The notes beneath the pieces were generated by a model. The model had not been told where the DNA came from, made no database searches, and saw only the letters and a list, made by a program, of their open reading frames with translations. A stretch of DNA of 51,192 nucleotides from Xanthomonas arboricola pv. guizotiae (GTDB lineage Bacteria > Pseudomonadota > Gammaproteobacteria > Xanthomonadales > Xanthomonadaceae): contig NZ_MDSK01000036.1 of NCBI RefSeq assembly GCF_002940205.1, positions 1 to 51,192 on the forward strand, given 5' to 3'. Shown piece after piece: positions 27,277 through 35,462 of the stretch. The stretch's first letter is position 1; each line of letters opens with the position of its first letter. The translations under genes were made by a program, and so were the position numbers.

Positions 27277-28005
27277 ATGAGCGCGTCGCGCCAACACGCC
27301 ATCACCGAAATCGTTTCCGCGCAGATCGCCGCCGGCGAATGGGGCCCGGATCAGCGCCTGCCGGTAGAGCGCGAGCTTGCCGAACGCTTCGGCTGCACCC
27401 GCATCACCTTGCGTGAGGCCTTGCAGCAACTGGAAGCGCAGGGCCGCATCTACCGCGAGAACCGGCGCGGCTGGTTCGTCAGCGCACCGCGCGTGCGCTA
27501 CGACCCCACCAGCATCGCCGGCTTCATGCAGTACGTGGCGGCGCAAGGACGCAAACCGCGCACCGAGCTGTTGAGTGCCACCCGACAGGCAGCGGGGCCT
27601 GCCTACGCGGCCGCACTACGGCTGGAGACGCCGTACGAAGAAGTCTTCGTGCTGCAACGCCGGCGCTGGATCGACCGCCGCGCGGTACTGCTGGAAACCA
27701 ACGTGGTGCTGGCCGCCTGGGCGCCGGGCCTGCTGGAGCACGACCTGGCCGGCTCGCTGTCTAGCGTGTTCAACCAGAAACTCGGGCTGTTCCTGAGCCG
27801 CGCGCAAGTGTCGATGCATCCGGCCGGGCTGGACGCCGCGCAAGCCCTGTTGCTGCAGTCCACCACCGGCACACCCTGCTTCCGACTGCAGCGGATCAGC
27901 TTCGCCGAAGACGGCCGCGCGGTGGAACTGGATATCGAATCCTGGCGCCACGATGCGCTGGATGTGGTGGTACGCACCGAGGCACCGATGCGGTCGGCTT
28001 CTTGA
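27277..28005 (+). CDS. GntR-family regulator with UTRA domain
   Basis: 242 residues. The N-terminal winged helix (about 5-70) has GPDQRLPVERELAERFGCTR with a recognition helix ITLREALQQLEAQG. The UTRA effector domain (about 85-235) is marked by RRRWIDRRAVLLETNVV and ends in a strand-rich ELDIESWRHDALDVVV. HutC-subfamily regulators bind a small ligand, and this one probably represses the kinase/TonB receptor/PnuC genes upstream. The start ATG 27277 is preceded by AGGT; there is an upstream in-frame extension with no protein-like features. PhnF-like function is possible but no phn gene is present. Confidence 0.85.
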   Translation: MSASRQHAITEIVSAQIAAGEWGPDQRLPVERELAERFGCTRITLREALQQLEAQGRIYRENRRGWFVSAPRVRYDPTSIAGFMQYVAAQGRKPRTELLSATRQAAGPAYAAALRLETPYEEVFVLQRRRWIDRRAVLLETNVVLAAWAPGLLEHDLAGSLSSVFNQKLGLFLSRAQVSMHPAGLDAAQALLLQSTTGTPCFRLQRISFAEDGRAVELDIESWRHDALDVVVRTEAPMRSAS

Positions 28006-28060
28006 TCGGCTAACAAGACGACGTCACGTCAGTCACTGCCCTGCGGCCTGGCTGCAGGGC

Positions 28061-28162
28061 CCTTGCCCGCCCACCATCGCAGGACACGCTGCAAGTACGT
28101 CCTTGTAAGCTCTTACGCGGCATCCATGCCGCGTAAGGTCCCGCGACGGTGGGCGGGCAAGG
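28061..28162. repeat. Nested palindromic element (about 100 bp)
   Basis: Outer arms CCTTGCCCGCCCACCATCGC (28061-28080) and its near-complement (28143-28162) match at 19 of 20 positions. An inner perfect 12-bp hairpin CTTACGCGGCAT/ATGCCGCGTAAG spans 28112-28137. It would fold into a long cruciform or RNA stem and could terminate the GntR transcript. No coding potential. It occupies the first part of the 513-bp gap at 28006-28518. Confidence 0.75.
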
Positions 28163-28248
28163 ACCAGTCGAGATGGTCGGTGGGCATGTTTTCAACAAAG
28201 CAACCGACTCACTCTCTGGTGCGGTGTCCTCGCCGATTGCGGGACCGT

Positions 28249-28270
28249 GTGGCGGCATGGATGCCGCCAC
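28249..28270. repeat. Short perfect hairpin GTGGCGGCAT/ATGCCGCCAC
   Basis: Two 10-base arms pair around a GG loop. The sequence GCGGCAT-(CC/GG)-ATGCCGC is shared with the inner hairpin of the element at 28061-28162, so the two may be related units. Confidence 0.6.
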
Positions 28271-28407
28271 CGAGCCCCCAGGGACGGGTTCACGGCGTGT
28301 CCCGCTAGCGGTGAGGGCACCGCGCCCTCGACCCACTCGGCGTTTGACCTGGACGTCCCTTAGCATCCACCAACATACGGCCGACAAAGCCACTGCACTC
28401 ACCGTAC

Positions 28408-28519
28408 GGCGAGCAGTCGTCAGGTTGCGTAGGACAGCGCTCAAGAACTGCACTGTACGAGTCCACCGAACACCGACTGCGCCCGCCTGACGGTGAGCAT
28501 GCCGCTTTAGCAGCTGTTC
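28408..28519. repeat. Dispersed repeat, copy B (homologous to 37601-37709)
   Basis: GGCGAGCAGTCGTCAGGTTG at the left, ACTGCACTGTACGAGT in the middle and GCGCCCGCCTGACGGTG at the right correspond in order to GCGAGCAGTCGCCAGGTGGG, ACCGCAGTGTACGAGT and CGCGTCCGCCTGGCGACTG in the xpsF-xpsG gap. The copies have clearly diverged, and copy B is shorter by about ten bases in the loop. It abuts the stop of the glycosyltransferase-like gene. Confidence 0.65.
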
Positions 28520-29349
28520 TACGCGTCAAATAGCCTGCGTTGTGGATCCGGCGGCGGTAAATCGGCTAGCAACTGCGAGAGTTGATCGCGCTGCGCACGC
28601 AGCGGGTCGTGCATCAGGAAGTTGGCCAGGCGTGCGTGCCAGGCCGGCCAGCGTGTGGCCAGTGCATCCATGTCGCCATCGGCAGGGCGGCCTTCGTGCG
28701 GGGAGGCGACGAAGGCGGTGTCGCACAGCACGTTGCGCCAGCCCAGGCCAGCCATGCGCAGGCTCAGGTCCACCAGTGCGGCATACCAGGAGCCATAGCT
28801 GCTGGCGTCCAGGCCGCCGGCCTTGCGCCGCGCGCTGCCGCGTAGCAGCACCGCGTGGCCGATTGCCGACGGCAGTTCCGGATGCAGTGGCGGCATCGCC
28901 GCACACGCAGCGGCGAGCCGCTCCGGCGCGGCAGGCATCGGATTGAGTTCGCCCAGGCGTGGCCAGCTGCAGGCTTCGCCCACATTGCTCCATGGGGTGG
29001 CGGTGGCGATCGCCGCATCGCGCGCAAAGCAGGCGTCGAGCTGATTCAACCAACCCGGCAGCGGGCAGGCATCCACACCCAGCACCACCACATCGGCATC
29101 GCCGCAGCCGCTGAGCATTTCGTCCAGATGGGCCACCTCGCCGAGCATGCGCTGACGACGGGTGTGATGCGCCTGCAGCCGCGTGCGCGCCAGCCAGTGT
29201 TCGATGACCGCGCGGCCGCGCGGGCCGGCCTGCGCGTCGTCGGCCAGCCACACCCGCGTGCCGGCGGGCGTGGCGGCATCCAGTGCGCCCAGACAGGCAT
29301 CCAGCGCCTCGTCGTCGGTGCCGACCGGAAGCAAGACGACTGGGTCCAA
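28519..29349 (-). CDS. Glycosyltransferase-like protein, TTG start
   Basis: 276 residues if translation begins at TTG 29347-29349, where GGAGAG lies about six bases upstream. There is no ATG at the N-terminus. The protein opens DPVVLLPVGTDDEALDACL, then RVWLADDAQAGPRG and ADVVVLGVDACPLPGWL, a GT-A (family 2-like) layout with a candidate DxD-type segment at VDAC. There are no membrane helices. No donor or acceptor can be named. The 5' end lies exactly at the edge of the AT-rich block, so the original N-terminus may have been replaced. It follows xpsD and the small exported gene but is separated from them by a terminator. Confidence 0.6.
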   Translation of the reverse strand: MDPVVLLPVGTDDEALDACLGALDAATPAGTRVWLADDAQAGPRGRAVIEHWLARTRLQAHHTRRQRMLGEVAHLDEMLSGCGDADVVVLGVDACPLPGWLNQLDACFARDAAIATATPWSNVGEACSWPRLGELNPMPAAPERLAAACAAMPPLHPELPSAIGHAVLLRGSARRKAGGLDASSYGSWYAALVDLSLRMAGLGWRNVLCDTAFVASPHEGRPADGDMDALATRWPAWHARLANFLMHDPLRAQRDQLSQLLADLPPPDPQRRLFDA

Positions 29350-29375
29350 ATTTACTCTCCAACGCAATACCAACC

Positions 29376-29421
29376 GAAAAAAATATCTTAAAGATAGTGC
29401 CCGCCATTAACGGGCACTATC
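29376..29421 (-). terminator. Rho-independent terminator after the small exported gene
   Basis: On the minus strand GATAGTGCCCG (complement 29411-29421) and CGGGCACTATC (29393-29403) form a perfect 11-bp stem, followed by TTTAAGATATTTTTTT. It lies 19 bases after the stop at 29440 and ends the xps transcript before the glycosyltransferase-like gene. Confidence 0.9.
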
Positions 29422-29439
29422 CAAATTAAACCAATAAAA

Positions 29440-29742
29440 CTACGGAAACGGAACCCATTTTTGACAGGTATAAGCCGCAGTTACCTCATACCAATTAGGG
29501 TCGTAGGAATTCGGTCGCCTAGACTGATATCCAACAAACGTGCAATTACTATAACCCAAACGAAAAGCCTCACTTAGAGCATTATTTTTCGCGGTTACCA
29601 AAGCCCCTTCAATTGTTGAATATCTCGCAGTCCCATAGAAATCATCATATACTATTGAGTCCGCCAACGCATTTCCAATAAAGGTACAAAAAAGCAGTGC
29701 AACTGCTGTAAACCTCTTAACACCCCAACTTAAATTCGCCAT
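29440..29742 (-). CDS. Small exported protein of unknown function after xpsD
   Basis: 100 residues from ATG 29740-29742, which has AAAGGAG five bases upstream; an earlier in-frame ATG at 29757 contains that Shine-Dalgarno and is less likely. The signal peptide is MANLSWGVKRFTAVALL... with cleavage predicted after GNALA. The mature part is about 73 residues, rich in Tyr and Asn, with two Cys residues (SNCTFVGY and AYTCQKW) that could form a disulfide. There is no lipobox. It is 41 bases after xpsD in the same low-GC block and is followed by a strong terminator. I do not recognise a family. A secretin partner or secreted effector are guesses. Confidence 0.72.
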   Translation of the reverse strand: MANLSWGVKRFTAVALLFCTFIGNALADSIVYDDFYGTARYSTIEGALVTAKNNALSEAFRLGYSNCTFVGYQSRRPNSYDPNWYEVTAAYTCQKWVPFP

Positions 29743-29783
29743 AAAAACTCCTTTCATCCGTGTATTACACCCCTGCCTTTAAA

Positions 29784-32078
29784 TCATTTTCTTTCTCGAT
29801 CCAAAGGATGCATCGCGTTAAACTTTTTAGAATACTCATCTGTCAAATCACGACTTTGCTTCGGATTACGCACTATAGAAGGCGTGATGAGAACAATAAC
29901 CTCGCGACGGCTCGTATTCTGTGTCTTACGTCCAAAAAGAGCACCAACAACAGGCAATTTACTTAGCAGTGGCAGACCATTACTACCATCAGAAGTACTA
30001 TCGTCAATTAGGCCGGCAAGCATAATAGTATCGCCATCCTGCACCGCCGCCTCGGTTTTGACCCTCCTGGTATTTATATCAACATTGCAGGCTGCACTAT
30101 TAACGCTAGTGGTAGTCGCAGCAGTGCATGCTGCAGGGCGAGCACCCGGCGTACTTACCTCCTGCACTATATCCAGAAACACCATCCCGTCCTTTGTTAT
30201 CCGCGGCCGCACTCTTAAAATGACCCCCGTATCAATATATTGCACTGAAGAAACAGTACTATCGCTACCTAGACCCGTATTGATTGACGTCGAATTAATA
30301 GGAATACGAGACCCAACGTTTAGCGTCGCTTCGGCATTATTTCTAACAAAGATCGACGGAGTTTGAAGGAGCCTTAAATTTGTAATTTGATCCAACGCGC
30401 TAATAATCGCAGCTGCATTTTTCCCCAAGAAAGTCCATGAGAGTCCATTATTCGTGATACTTCCGGATAAATCACCCCAGATATTTCTTCCTGCAGCAGA
30501 TGGTAATCCAGCCCCGCCACTTCCATCCGCGTTCACGCTCGCATTGACCGCATTCTCGAAGTACCAATTAACTCCATAGCTTAGCTGACCAGTCAGGCTC
30601 ACCTCAGCCACCTGCGCTTCGATATGCACCTGCATCGGCATTACATCGAGCTTTTCGATGACGTCGCGGATCGAATTCCATGCTTGCGAAGTTGAACGCA
30701 CCAGCAAGGTATTGGTTTCGGCAACTGCAGACACACCGACCTTGTCGCCTTCCACTTCCAGCGTCACCGCGCCATTGCCATTGCTGCGCGGCGACAGCTG
30801 CAGCGTGCCATTCCCCAGGCCACCACTGCTGCTGCCACTCCCGCTGCTACCGCCAAAGCTGCTGCCCGACGAGCTGCCATCGCCACTTTCGCCGATGCTG
30901 CCACCGGTAGTGCCGGAGCTGCCGCCCATGCTGCTGTCGCGGTTGCCGAGCGCGCCGCCAAGTACGCTGGTTTCCGCGCCCGGCGCCAGCGATGCATTGG
31001 AATCGCCGCCATTGCCACGGCCACCGAACACTTCGGAGAGACGATCGGCCAGGTCCTTGGCCTTGATGTACTTCAACTCGTACGAGAACAGCCGCACGCC
31101 GCCGCCGGCGCTGTCGATGCGGTCCAGCCACTGCTGGATCTGGTCCAGGTAGCGCGGCTGCGGGGTGATCACCAGCACCGCGTTGGCGTTTTCCAGCGGC
31201 ATGAAACGGAACATGCCGGCGCTGGGTGTCTTGCTCTGTTCGCCGAACACCTTCTCCAGATCGGCCGAGACCTTTTCGGCCTTGCCGGACTGGATCGGGA
31301 ACACGCCCACCGACATGCCCGACAGCCAGTCCACGTCGAAGATCTGCACGGTGCGCAGGTAGTTTTCCAGCTCGGCGCGGGTGCCCCCCAGGGTGATCAC
31401 GTTGCGCGCCGGATCGGTGCCGACGATGGCGTTCGGGCGCGCGTAGGGCTCGAGCACCTTCTTCATTTCGCTGGCGGAGATGAACTTCAACGGCACCACG
31501 CGCACTTCGAAACCGCGCGCGGCCGACGGCGATGCGGTGCTGGGCGCGACGGTGCCGGCCAGCGCCTGGTCGGCCGGCACGATGTTGTAGCGGCCGCCGC
31601 TGAACACCATGCGTGCGTTGTTCCAGCCCAGCACCATTTCCAGCAGGTTCAAGGCCTGCGCCGGCGAGACCGGATTGGGCGTGGCCAGGGTCACGGTGCC
31701 CTGCACGCCGGGCGCGATGACGTAGTTCTGCCCGAGCATGTCGCCCAGGATCGCCTTGACCACCGCCTGCACCGACTCGCCTTCGAAGTTAAAGGTGGCG
31801 CTGCCGCTGCTGGCCATGCCCAGCGTCGGTGCCGGCGCGCTCGCCGCGCTCTGGTTGATCATGGTGCCGCTGCCACGCCGGATCACCGGGCTGGGCTTGG
31901 CGCTGGCATTGCCCTCGGCGCGCTGCTCGGCGGTGGTCTGGGTGGCGCCGGCAGCGCCGACTTGCGGATCCAGGCGCGCGTTGCGGCGCACGTCCGGTGG
32001 GGGAGTGGTGGCGCAACCGGCCAGCAGGCCAATCAGCAGGGACACGGGAAACAGGCGCGGCGTCATGCGTTCACTCAT
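29784..32078 (-). CDS. xpsD: Type II secretion secretin XpsD (GspD), lipoprotein
   Basis: 764 residues. It forms the outer-membrane channel of the type II system that exports folded enzymes. MTPRLFPVSLLIGLLAGC gives a lipobox (Cys22), matching the lipidated XpsD of X. campestris. N0-N3 periplasmic domains follow; a Gly/Ser-rich linker (about 373-430) lies within or after N3. The secretin core contains QVHIEAQVAEVSL, SRIPINSTS, GVILRVRPRI and GLPLLSKLPVVGALFG, the usual secretin signatures. The 5' two-thirds are GC-rich, and the secretin core (from about residue 487) lies in the AT-rich block. The start overlaps the xpsN stop as ATGA; ATG at residue 5 is an alternative. Confidence 0.95.
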   Translation of the reverse strand: MSERMTPRLFPVSLLIGLLAGCATTPPPDVRRNARLDPQVGAAGATQTTAEQRAEGNASAKPSPVIRRGSGTMINQSAASAPAPTLGMASSGSATFNFEGESVQAVVKAILGDMLGQNYVIAPGVQGTVTLATPNPVSPAQALNLLEMVLGWNNARMVFSGGRYNIVPADQALAGTVAPSTASPSAARGFEVRVVPLKFISASEMKKVLEPYARPNAIVGTDPARNVITLGGTRAELENYLRTVQIFDVDWLSGMSVGVFPIQSGKAEKVSADLEKVFGEQSKTPSAGMFRFMPLENANAVLVITPQPRYLDQIQQWLDRIDSAGGGVRLFSYELKYIKAKDLADRLSEVFGGRGNGGDSNASLAPGAETSVLGGALGNRDSSMGGSSGTTGGSIGESGDGSSSGSSFGGSSGSGSSSGGLGNGTLQLSPRSNGNGAVTLEVEGDKVGVSAVAETNTLLVRSTSQAWNSIRDVIEKLDVMPMQVHIEAQVAEVSLTGQLSYGVNWYFENAVNASVNADGSGGAGLPSAAGRNIWGDLSGSITNNGLSWTFLGKNAAAIISALDQITNLRLLQTPSIFVRNNAEATLNVGSRIPINSTSINTGLGSDSTVSSVQYIDTGVILRVRPRITKDGMVFLDIVQEVSTPGARPAACTAATTTSVNSAACNVDINTRRVKTEAAVQDGDTIMLAGLIDDSTSDGSNGLPLLSKLPVVGALFGRKTQNTSRREVIVLITPSIVRNPKQSRDLTDEYSKKFNAMHPLDRERK

Positions 32079-32866
32079 TGGGTCTGACCGGGGGTAGAGC
32101 CGCTCTGGCGCTGCTGTTGCAGCTGGCGGCGTCGGGCTTCGATGCGTTCGCGGATGGCGCGCATCTGATCGTCGGAGGGGCGTGGGGCTTCCTGCGCGCC
32201 ATCGCTGCGCTGCGGCGCCACGGTCGGCGGTGCCTGGCCGCCAGGCTGTTGCACAGGGGTGGCGGGCTGCGTTTGCGGCGGCTGTGTCGGTGCCACTGCA
32301 GCAGCGTCGGGCGACGGCAACGGCGGAGTCGCAGCGGCGGCACCGCGTCCCGCAGCATTGGCGGTGGGCGGTTGCCCGCCCTGGCCGTTGAACACCTCAA
32401 GCTTCAACGTCTGCGTGCCGCTGGGGCCTTCGATGGTGGCACTGCGCGGCTGCAGCGCGAGCAGGCGCCAGCCCTTGACCGCTTCGCCGCCGAGCTGCAC
32501 CCGCACCGAATCCTGCGGGTCCAGCGTCAGCGTGGCCATCTTGAAGTTGTCCGTCAGCAGCACGCCGGTCAGGCGCACCGTCGAGGCGGCGCTGCTGCCG
32601 TCATTGCCGGACAGGAAGAACGGATGCGGCAGGCGGTCTTCGGCGAAGGCCGGATGCGCGGCGATCTCCGAATATTTTTCGAACGCGCCCAGCCGTTCCG
32701 GTGCCGGGGCCGGCAGGGTGGGCAGGCGCTGCACCAGGGCCGGGTCGTCCGGCAGCAGCTCCACGCGCTTGCCCAGCCCGGCCACCGCAAGCACGCACAC
32801 CAGCAGCGCCCAGCCGACCACGGTGGCCAGCAGCCAGGTGCGCAGACCGATCATGTCAAGGCGCAT
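32075..32866 (-). CDS. xpsN: Type II secretion protein XpsN (GspC/N analogue)
   Basis: 263 residues. One N-terminal membrane helix (WLLATVVGWALLVCVLAVAG) and a periplasmic part with STVRLTGVLLTDNFKMATL, a GspC/PulC homology-region-like fold. A Pro/Gln/Ala-rich tail ends in a basic helix (RAIRERIEARRRQLQQQ). XpsN stands in for GspC in Xanthomonas, bridging the inner-membrane platform (XpsL-XpsM) and the XpsD secretin. It overlaps xpsM by 11 bases and xpsD by 4, consistent with tight translational coupling. Confidence 0.88.
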   Translation of the reverse strand: MRLDMIGLRTWLLATVVGWALLVCVLAVAGLGKRVELLPDDPALVQRLPTLPAPAPERLGAFEKYSEIAAHPAFAEDRLPHPFFLSGNDGSSAASTVRLTGVLLTDNFKMATLTLDPQDSVRVQLGGEAVKGWRLLALQPRSATIEGPSGTQTLKLEVFNGQGGQPPTANAAGRGAAAATPPLPSPDAAAVAPTQPPQTQPATPVQQPGGQAPPTVAPQRSDGAQEAPRPSDDQMRAIRERIEARRRQLQQQRQSGSTPGQTQ

Positions 32867-33509
32867 TGCTGGCCTCCGCGGCGTCGGGTGCGGCGGGCGC
32901 GGCGTCGGTGTTCAACGGCGCGGCACTGGCGCCGGGGCGCAGGTAGCCGGCCAGTTCGAAGGCGATGTCCAGGCCGTTGCCGCTTTCGTTGGGCGAGAGT
33001 TGGTAGCGCTGCGCCATCACGTTGAGGTTGTCCACGAACAGCCGCGGGGTGCCGTTTTCCAGGCTGTACAGCACCGAGGCCAGCTCCGGGGTGCCGCAGC
33101 GCAGGCGCACCTGCACCGCAACGCGGGTGAAGCGGTCCTTGCTTTCCGGCTGCAGCGGCGAGCGGTTGCTGATCGCGCAGCTGCGGTTGCCGGGGCTGGC
33201 TTCCACCACGGCGCGTTCCAGCCGCTGCACCAGGCCGGCCGAGGCCAGTTCGGCCGAGGTTTCCGGCAGGAAGCCCGGGCGGCTTTCCAGGGTCTGGCGC
33301 GCCTGCCGCAGCCGTTTGCTGACTTCCGGCGCCTGCTGCAATTGCACACGCACGCGCAGCTCGCGCTCGCGCAACGCTTGCAGGTCGTCCTGCACGGCGA
33401 TCATCGGCTGGGTGAACCAGGGGTGCACCAGCACCAGATAGGCCACGCCGATCACCAGCAACAGCAGGCCCAAAGCGATCCAGCGATCGCGCTTAACGCT
33501 GCGTGGCAT
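32856..33509 (-). CDS. xpsM: Type II secretion protein XpsM (GspM)
   Basis: 217 residues. A short cytoplasmic start ([10 protein letters not shown]), one membrane helix (IALGLLLLVIGVAYLVLVH), then a coiled stretch (LQALRERELRVRVQLQQAPEVSKRLRQ) and a ferredoxin-like periplasmic domain. It pairs with XpsL in the inner-membrane platform. The start was set at ATG 33507-33509 because AAGGAGG lies six bases before it; the frame is open further upstream, within xpsL, but not as protein. It overlaps xpsL by 17 bases. Confidence 0.9.
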   Translation of the reverse strand: MPRSVKRDRWIALGLLLLVIGVAYLVLVHPWFTQPMIAVQDDLQALRERELRVRVQLQQAPEVSKRLRQARQTLESRPGFLPETSAELASAGLVQRLERAVVEASPGNRSCAISNRSPLQPESKDRFTRVAVQVRLRCGTPELASVLYSLENGTPRLFVDNLNVMAQRYQLSPNESGNGLDIAFELAGYLRPGASAAPLNTDAAPAAPDAAEASNAP

Positions 33510-34614
33510 CGGCCGCCTCCTTGGCATCGGGGCCGGCCAGTTCGGCGGTGATGGTGAAGCGGTCGACGTTGCGACCGGCATCGCTCTGCAGCACGCCGGT
33601 CAGCGAGGGCGTGCGCCACAGTGGCGAGCCTTCCAGGCGCCGCACCAGCGAGGAGGCTTCGTTGCTCAATCCGATCAACTGCAATTGCCCGCCTTCGACC
33701 GAGAATTTTTCCAGATAGGTGCCAGCGGGCAGGCGCCGGCTCAGCTCGTCCCAGATCTCCACCGAGGTCGGGCGAGTGGCGCGTTGCTGCTGGAAGAACC
33801 GTGCGCCTTCGACCAGATCCAGCAATTGCTGGCGTTCGGCAGCGACCTGGCGTGCGCGTGCGGCGTTGGCCTGCACCTTGGCGCGCAGGTCGTCGGCAGC
33901 CTGGCGGCGATTGTCCAGCAGCAGCCAGCCGGCCACCGCCAGCAACACCAGCGCGGCGGCGGCAAGCAACAGATTCCAGCGCTGCATCGGGTCGCTGCGG
34001 CGCAGGCGGCGTGCCGGCGGCAGCAGGTTCACACCCAGCGGCAGGCCGTTGGCATCGGCCACATCGATGCCCGACAGCGCGCTGTTCCATGCGTCCGGCA
34101 CACCGGCAGGGCCATCGATCATGCGCCGTGGCACCACCACCAATTCGGCATCGAGCTGGCCGTCTTCGCGCACGTCGAGCACGCGTGCATCGAAATACAC
34201 CTGGTCGGCGGTGAACGGGGTTTGGCGGTCGATCTCGAAACGCGCCACATCCTGCAGGCGCGCCGCTGCCGCTGCAGGCAGGCGCAACGGCCGACGCAGC
34301 GCATGCGTGGCCGGCAGCAGCCAATGCCGCGGCAGGCCTTCCAGCGCGGTCGGCAGCAAGGCGTTCACTTCCTGCGGATGCACCGGCCACGGCAGGCTGG
34401 CAACGCTGTCGCTGCTGTGGTCGCGCTGGCGCAGCAACTGCAGCGTGTCGCCGTCCTGTTGCAACAACAGGCGTGCCTGCGACAGACCCAACTGCCATTG
34501 CCAGCGCTGCGGCAGCCAGGCCAGCAGCGATTGTTGCCACCAACGCCAGAAGCCTCCGGCTCCCGGCATGGCGCGTACGCCGATACGACCCAAGGTATCC
34601 CGCCATGCGGTCAT
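33493..34614 (-). CDS. xpsL: Type II secretion protein XpsL (GspL)
   Basis: 373 residues. The cytoplasmic actin-like domain (about 1-220, with [18 protein letters not shown]) recruits the XpsE ATPase. One membrane helix ([21 protein letters not shown]) leads to a coiled-coil ([20 protein letters not shown]) and a periplasmic domain ending EAADATQR. The start was chosen at ATG 34612-34614, which overlaps the xpsK stop as ATGA. It is in the middle of the xps operon. Confidence 0.92.
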   Translation of the reverse strand: MTAWRDTLGRIGVRAMPGAGGFWRWWQQSLLAWLPQRWQWQLGLSQARLLLQQDGDTLQLLRQRDHSSDSVASLPWPVHPQEVNALLPTALEGLPRHWLLPATHALRRPLRLPAAAAARLQDVARFEIDRQTPFTADQVYFDARVLDVREDGQLDAELVVVPRRMIDGPAGVPDAWNSALSGIDVADANGLPLGVNLLPPARRLRRSDPMQRWNLLLAAAALVLLAVAGWLLLDNRRQAADDLRAKVQANAARARQVAAERQQLLDLVEGARFFQQQRATRPTSVEIWDELSRRLPAGTYLEKFSVEGGQLQLIGLSNEASSLVRRLEGSPLWRTPSLTGVLQSDAGRNVDRFTITAELAGPDAKEAADATQR

Positions 34615-35462
34615 TGCACTGCTGCTCCCTCTTCCCAACGCAACACGGTATAGGCCGACCCTGGTAATGCAGACGCGCTCGTCGACACGACCGCCCGCAA
34701 CACAGCCTCGCGTCCCTGACTCAGTCGCGCCCGGCTCTCGATACTATAAGTGTCCGACCCACCGACCGTCGCCTCGCTGCCCGGCAAACCCGGCGGCGCG
34801 TCACGCTGGGCCAGCAGTTGCCGCGCATCCAGGCCCATCGCGGTCAGCACCGGACCCGGCGCAAAGCGCGCTTCCGGGCGCGAACGCCCGCTATACAGCG
34901 TGAGGTTGGGCAACAGCTTGCGATACAGCTCGCCATCCATGCCCAGCACCAGGCGCAACTCGCCCAGCGTTTCGAACGGGCCATCCTTGGCGCCGTACGG
35001 CAATCCGGCATCGGCATAATCGCGGTCTTCCGCGCCACCGCCGGGCTGGCTCAGCGAGTCGCCATCGCGCCAGTCGACGATCGCGCCGGCAATGCGCGTA
35101 TCGCGGCCCTGTTCGCCACCGACCGCGCGTACCAGCCCGGCCAGCAGCGCGGGCTCGGCCATGTTCAGGTCCACCTTGCCGCTTTCGTCGGTGATGCGGA
35201 TTTCCACCGTGGCATCGTCCATCTGCCAACGATAGCGCTGGCCGTCTGCCAGCCAGCGTGCCTGGGTGTCGGTGCTCTGCAGGCGGGACACTGCGTATTC
35301 CAGCCCGGAGCGCGCGTATTCCTGCGCCTGCGCGCCATTGCGCAGCATGCTGCCCTGCAGCGCTTCCACCCGCGCGGTCAGCGCGAATGCGCCGATCATC
35401 GCGGTGAGCAGCGCAATCAGCCACAGCACCAACACCAGCGCGGCACCGCGCATTGCGCTCAT
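34611..35462 (-). CDS. xpsK: Type II secretion minor pseudopilin XpsK (GspK)
   Basis: 283 residues. An N-terminal hydrophobic prepilin helix ([20 protein letters not shown]) is followed by an alpha-domain insertion typical of GspK ([20 protein letters not shown]). As in GspK of other species it lacks Glu5 in the helix, which places it at the pseudopilus tip. [16 protein letters not shown] and [15 protein letters not shown] are helical insertion motifs of the family. It overlaps xpsJ and xpsL by ATGA on both sides. Confidence 0.92.
   Translation of the reverse strand: MSAMRGAALVLVLWLIALLTAMIGAFALTARVEALQGSMLRNGAQAQEYARSGLEYAVSRLQSTDTQARWLADGQRYRWQMDDATVEIRITDESGKVDLNMAEPALLAGLVRAVGGEQGRDTRIAGAIVDWRDGDSLSQPGGGAEDRDYADAGLPYGAKDGPFETLGELRLVLGMDGELYRKLLPNLTLYSGRSRPEARFAPGPVLTAMGLDARQLLAQRDAPPGLPGSEATVGGSDTYSIESRARLSQGREAVLRAVVSTSASALPGSAYTVLRWEEGAAVQ

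Larger units (their letters stand above)
29345..30620. other. AT-rich block covering the xpsD 3' end and the small exported gene
   Basis: GC counts by hand in 60-base lines: 47% (30301-30360), 40% (30241-30300), 40% (29581-29640), 48% (29461-29520), against 68% at 30781-30840 in the same xpsD gene. The composition changes near 30600 inside xpsD and again near 29345. It contains poly-A/T runs absent elsewhere in the operon. I read it as a horizontally acquired segment joined in frame to the older 5' part of xpsD. Confidence 0.7.
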
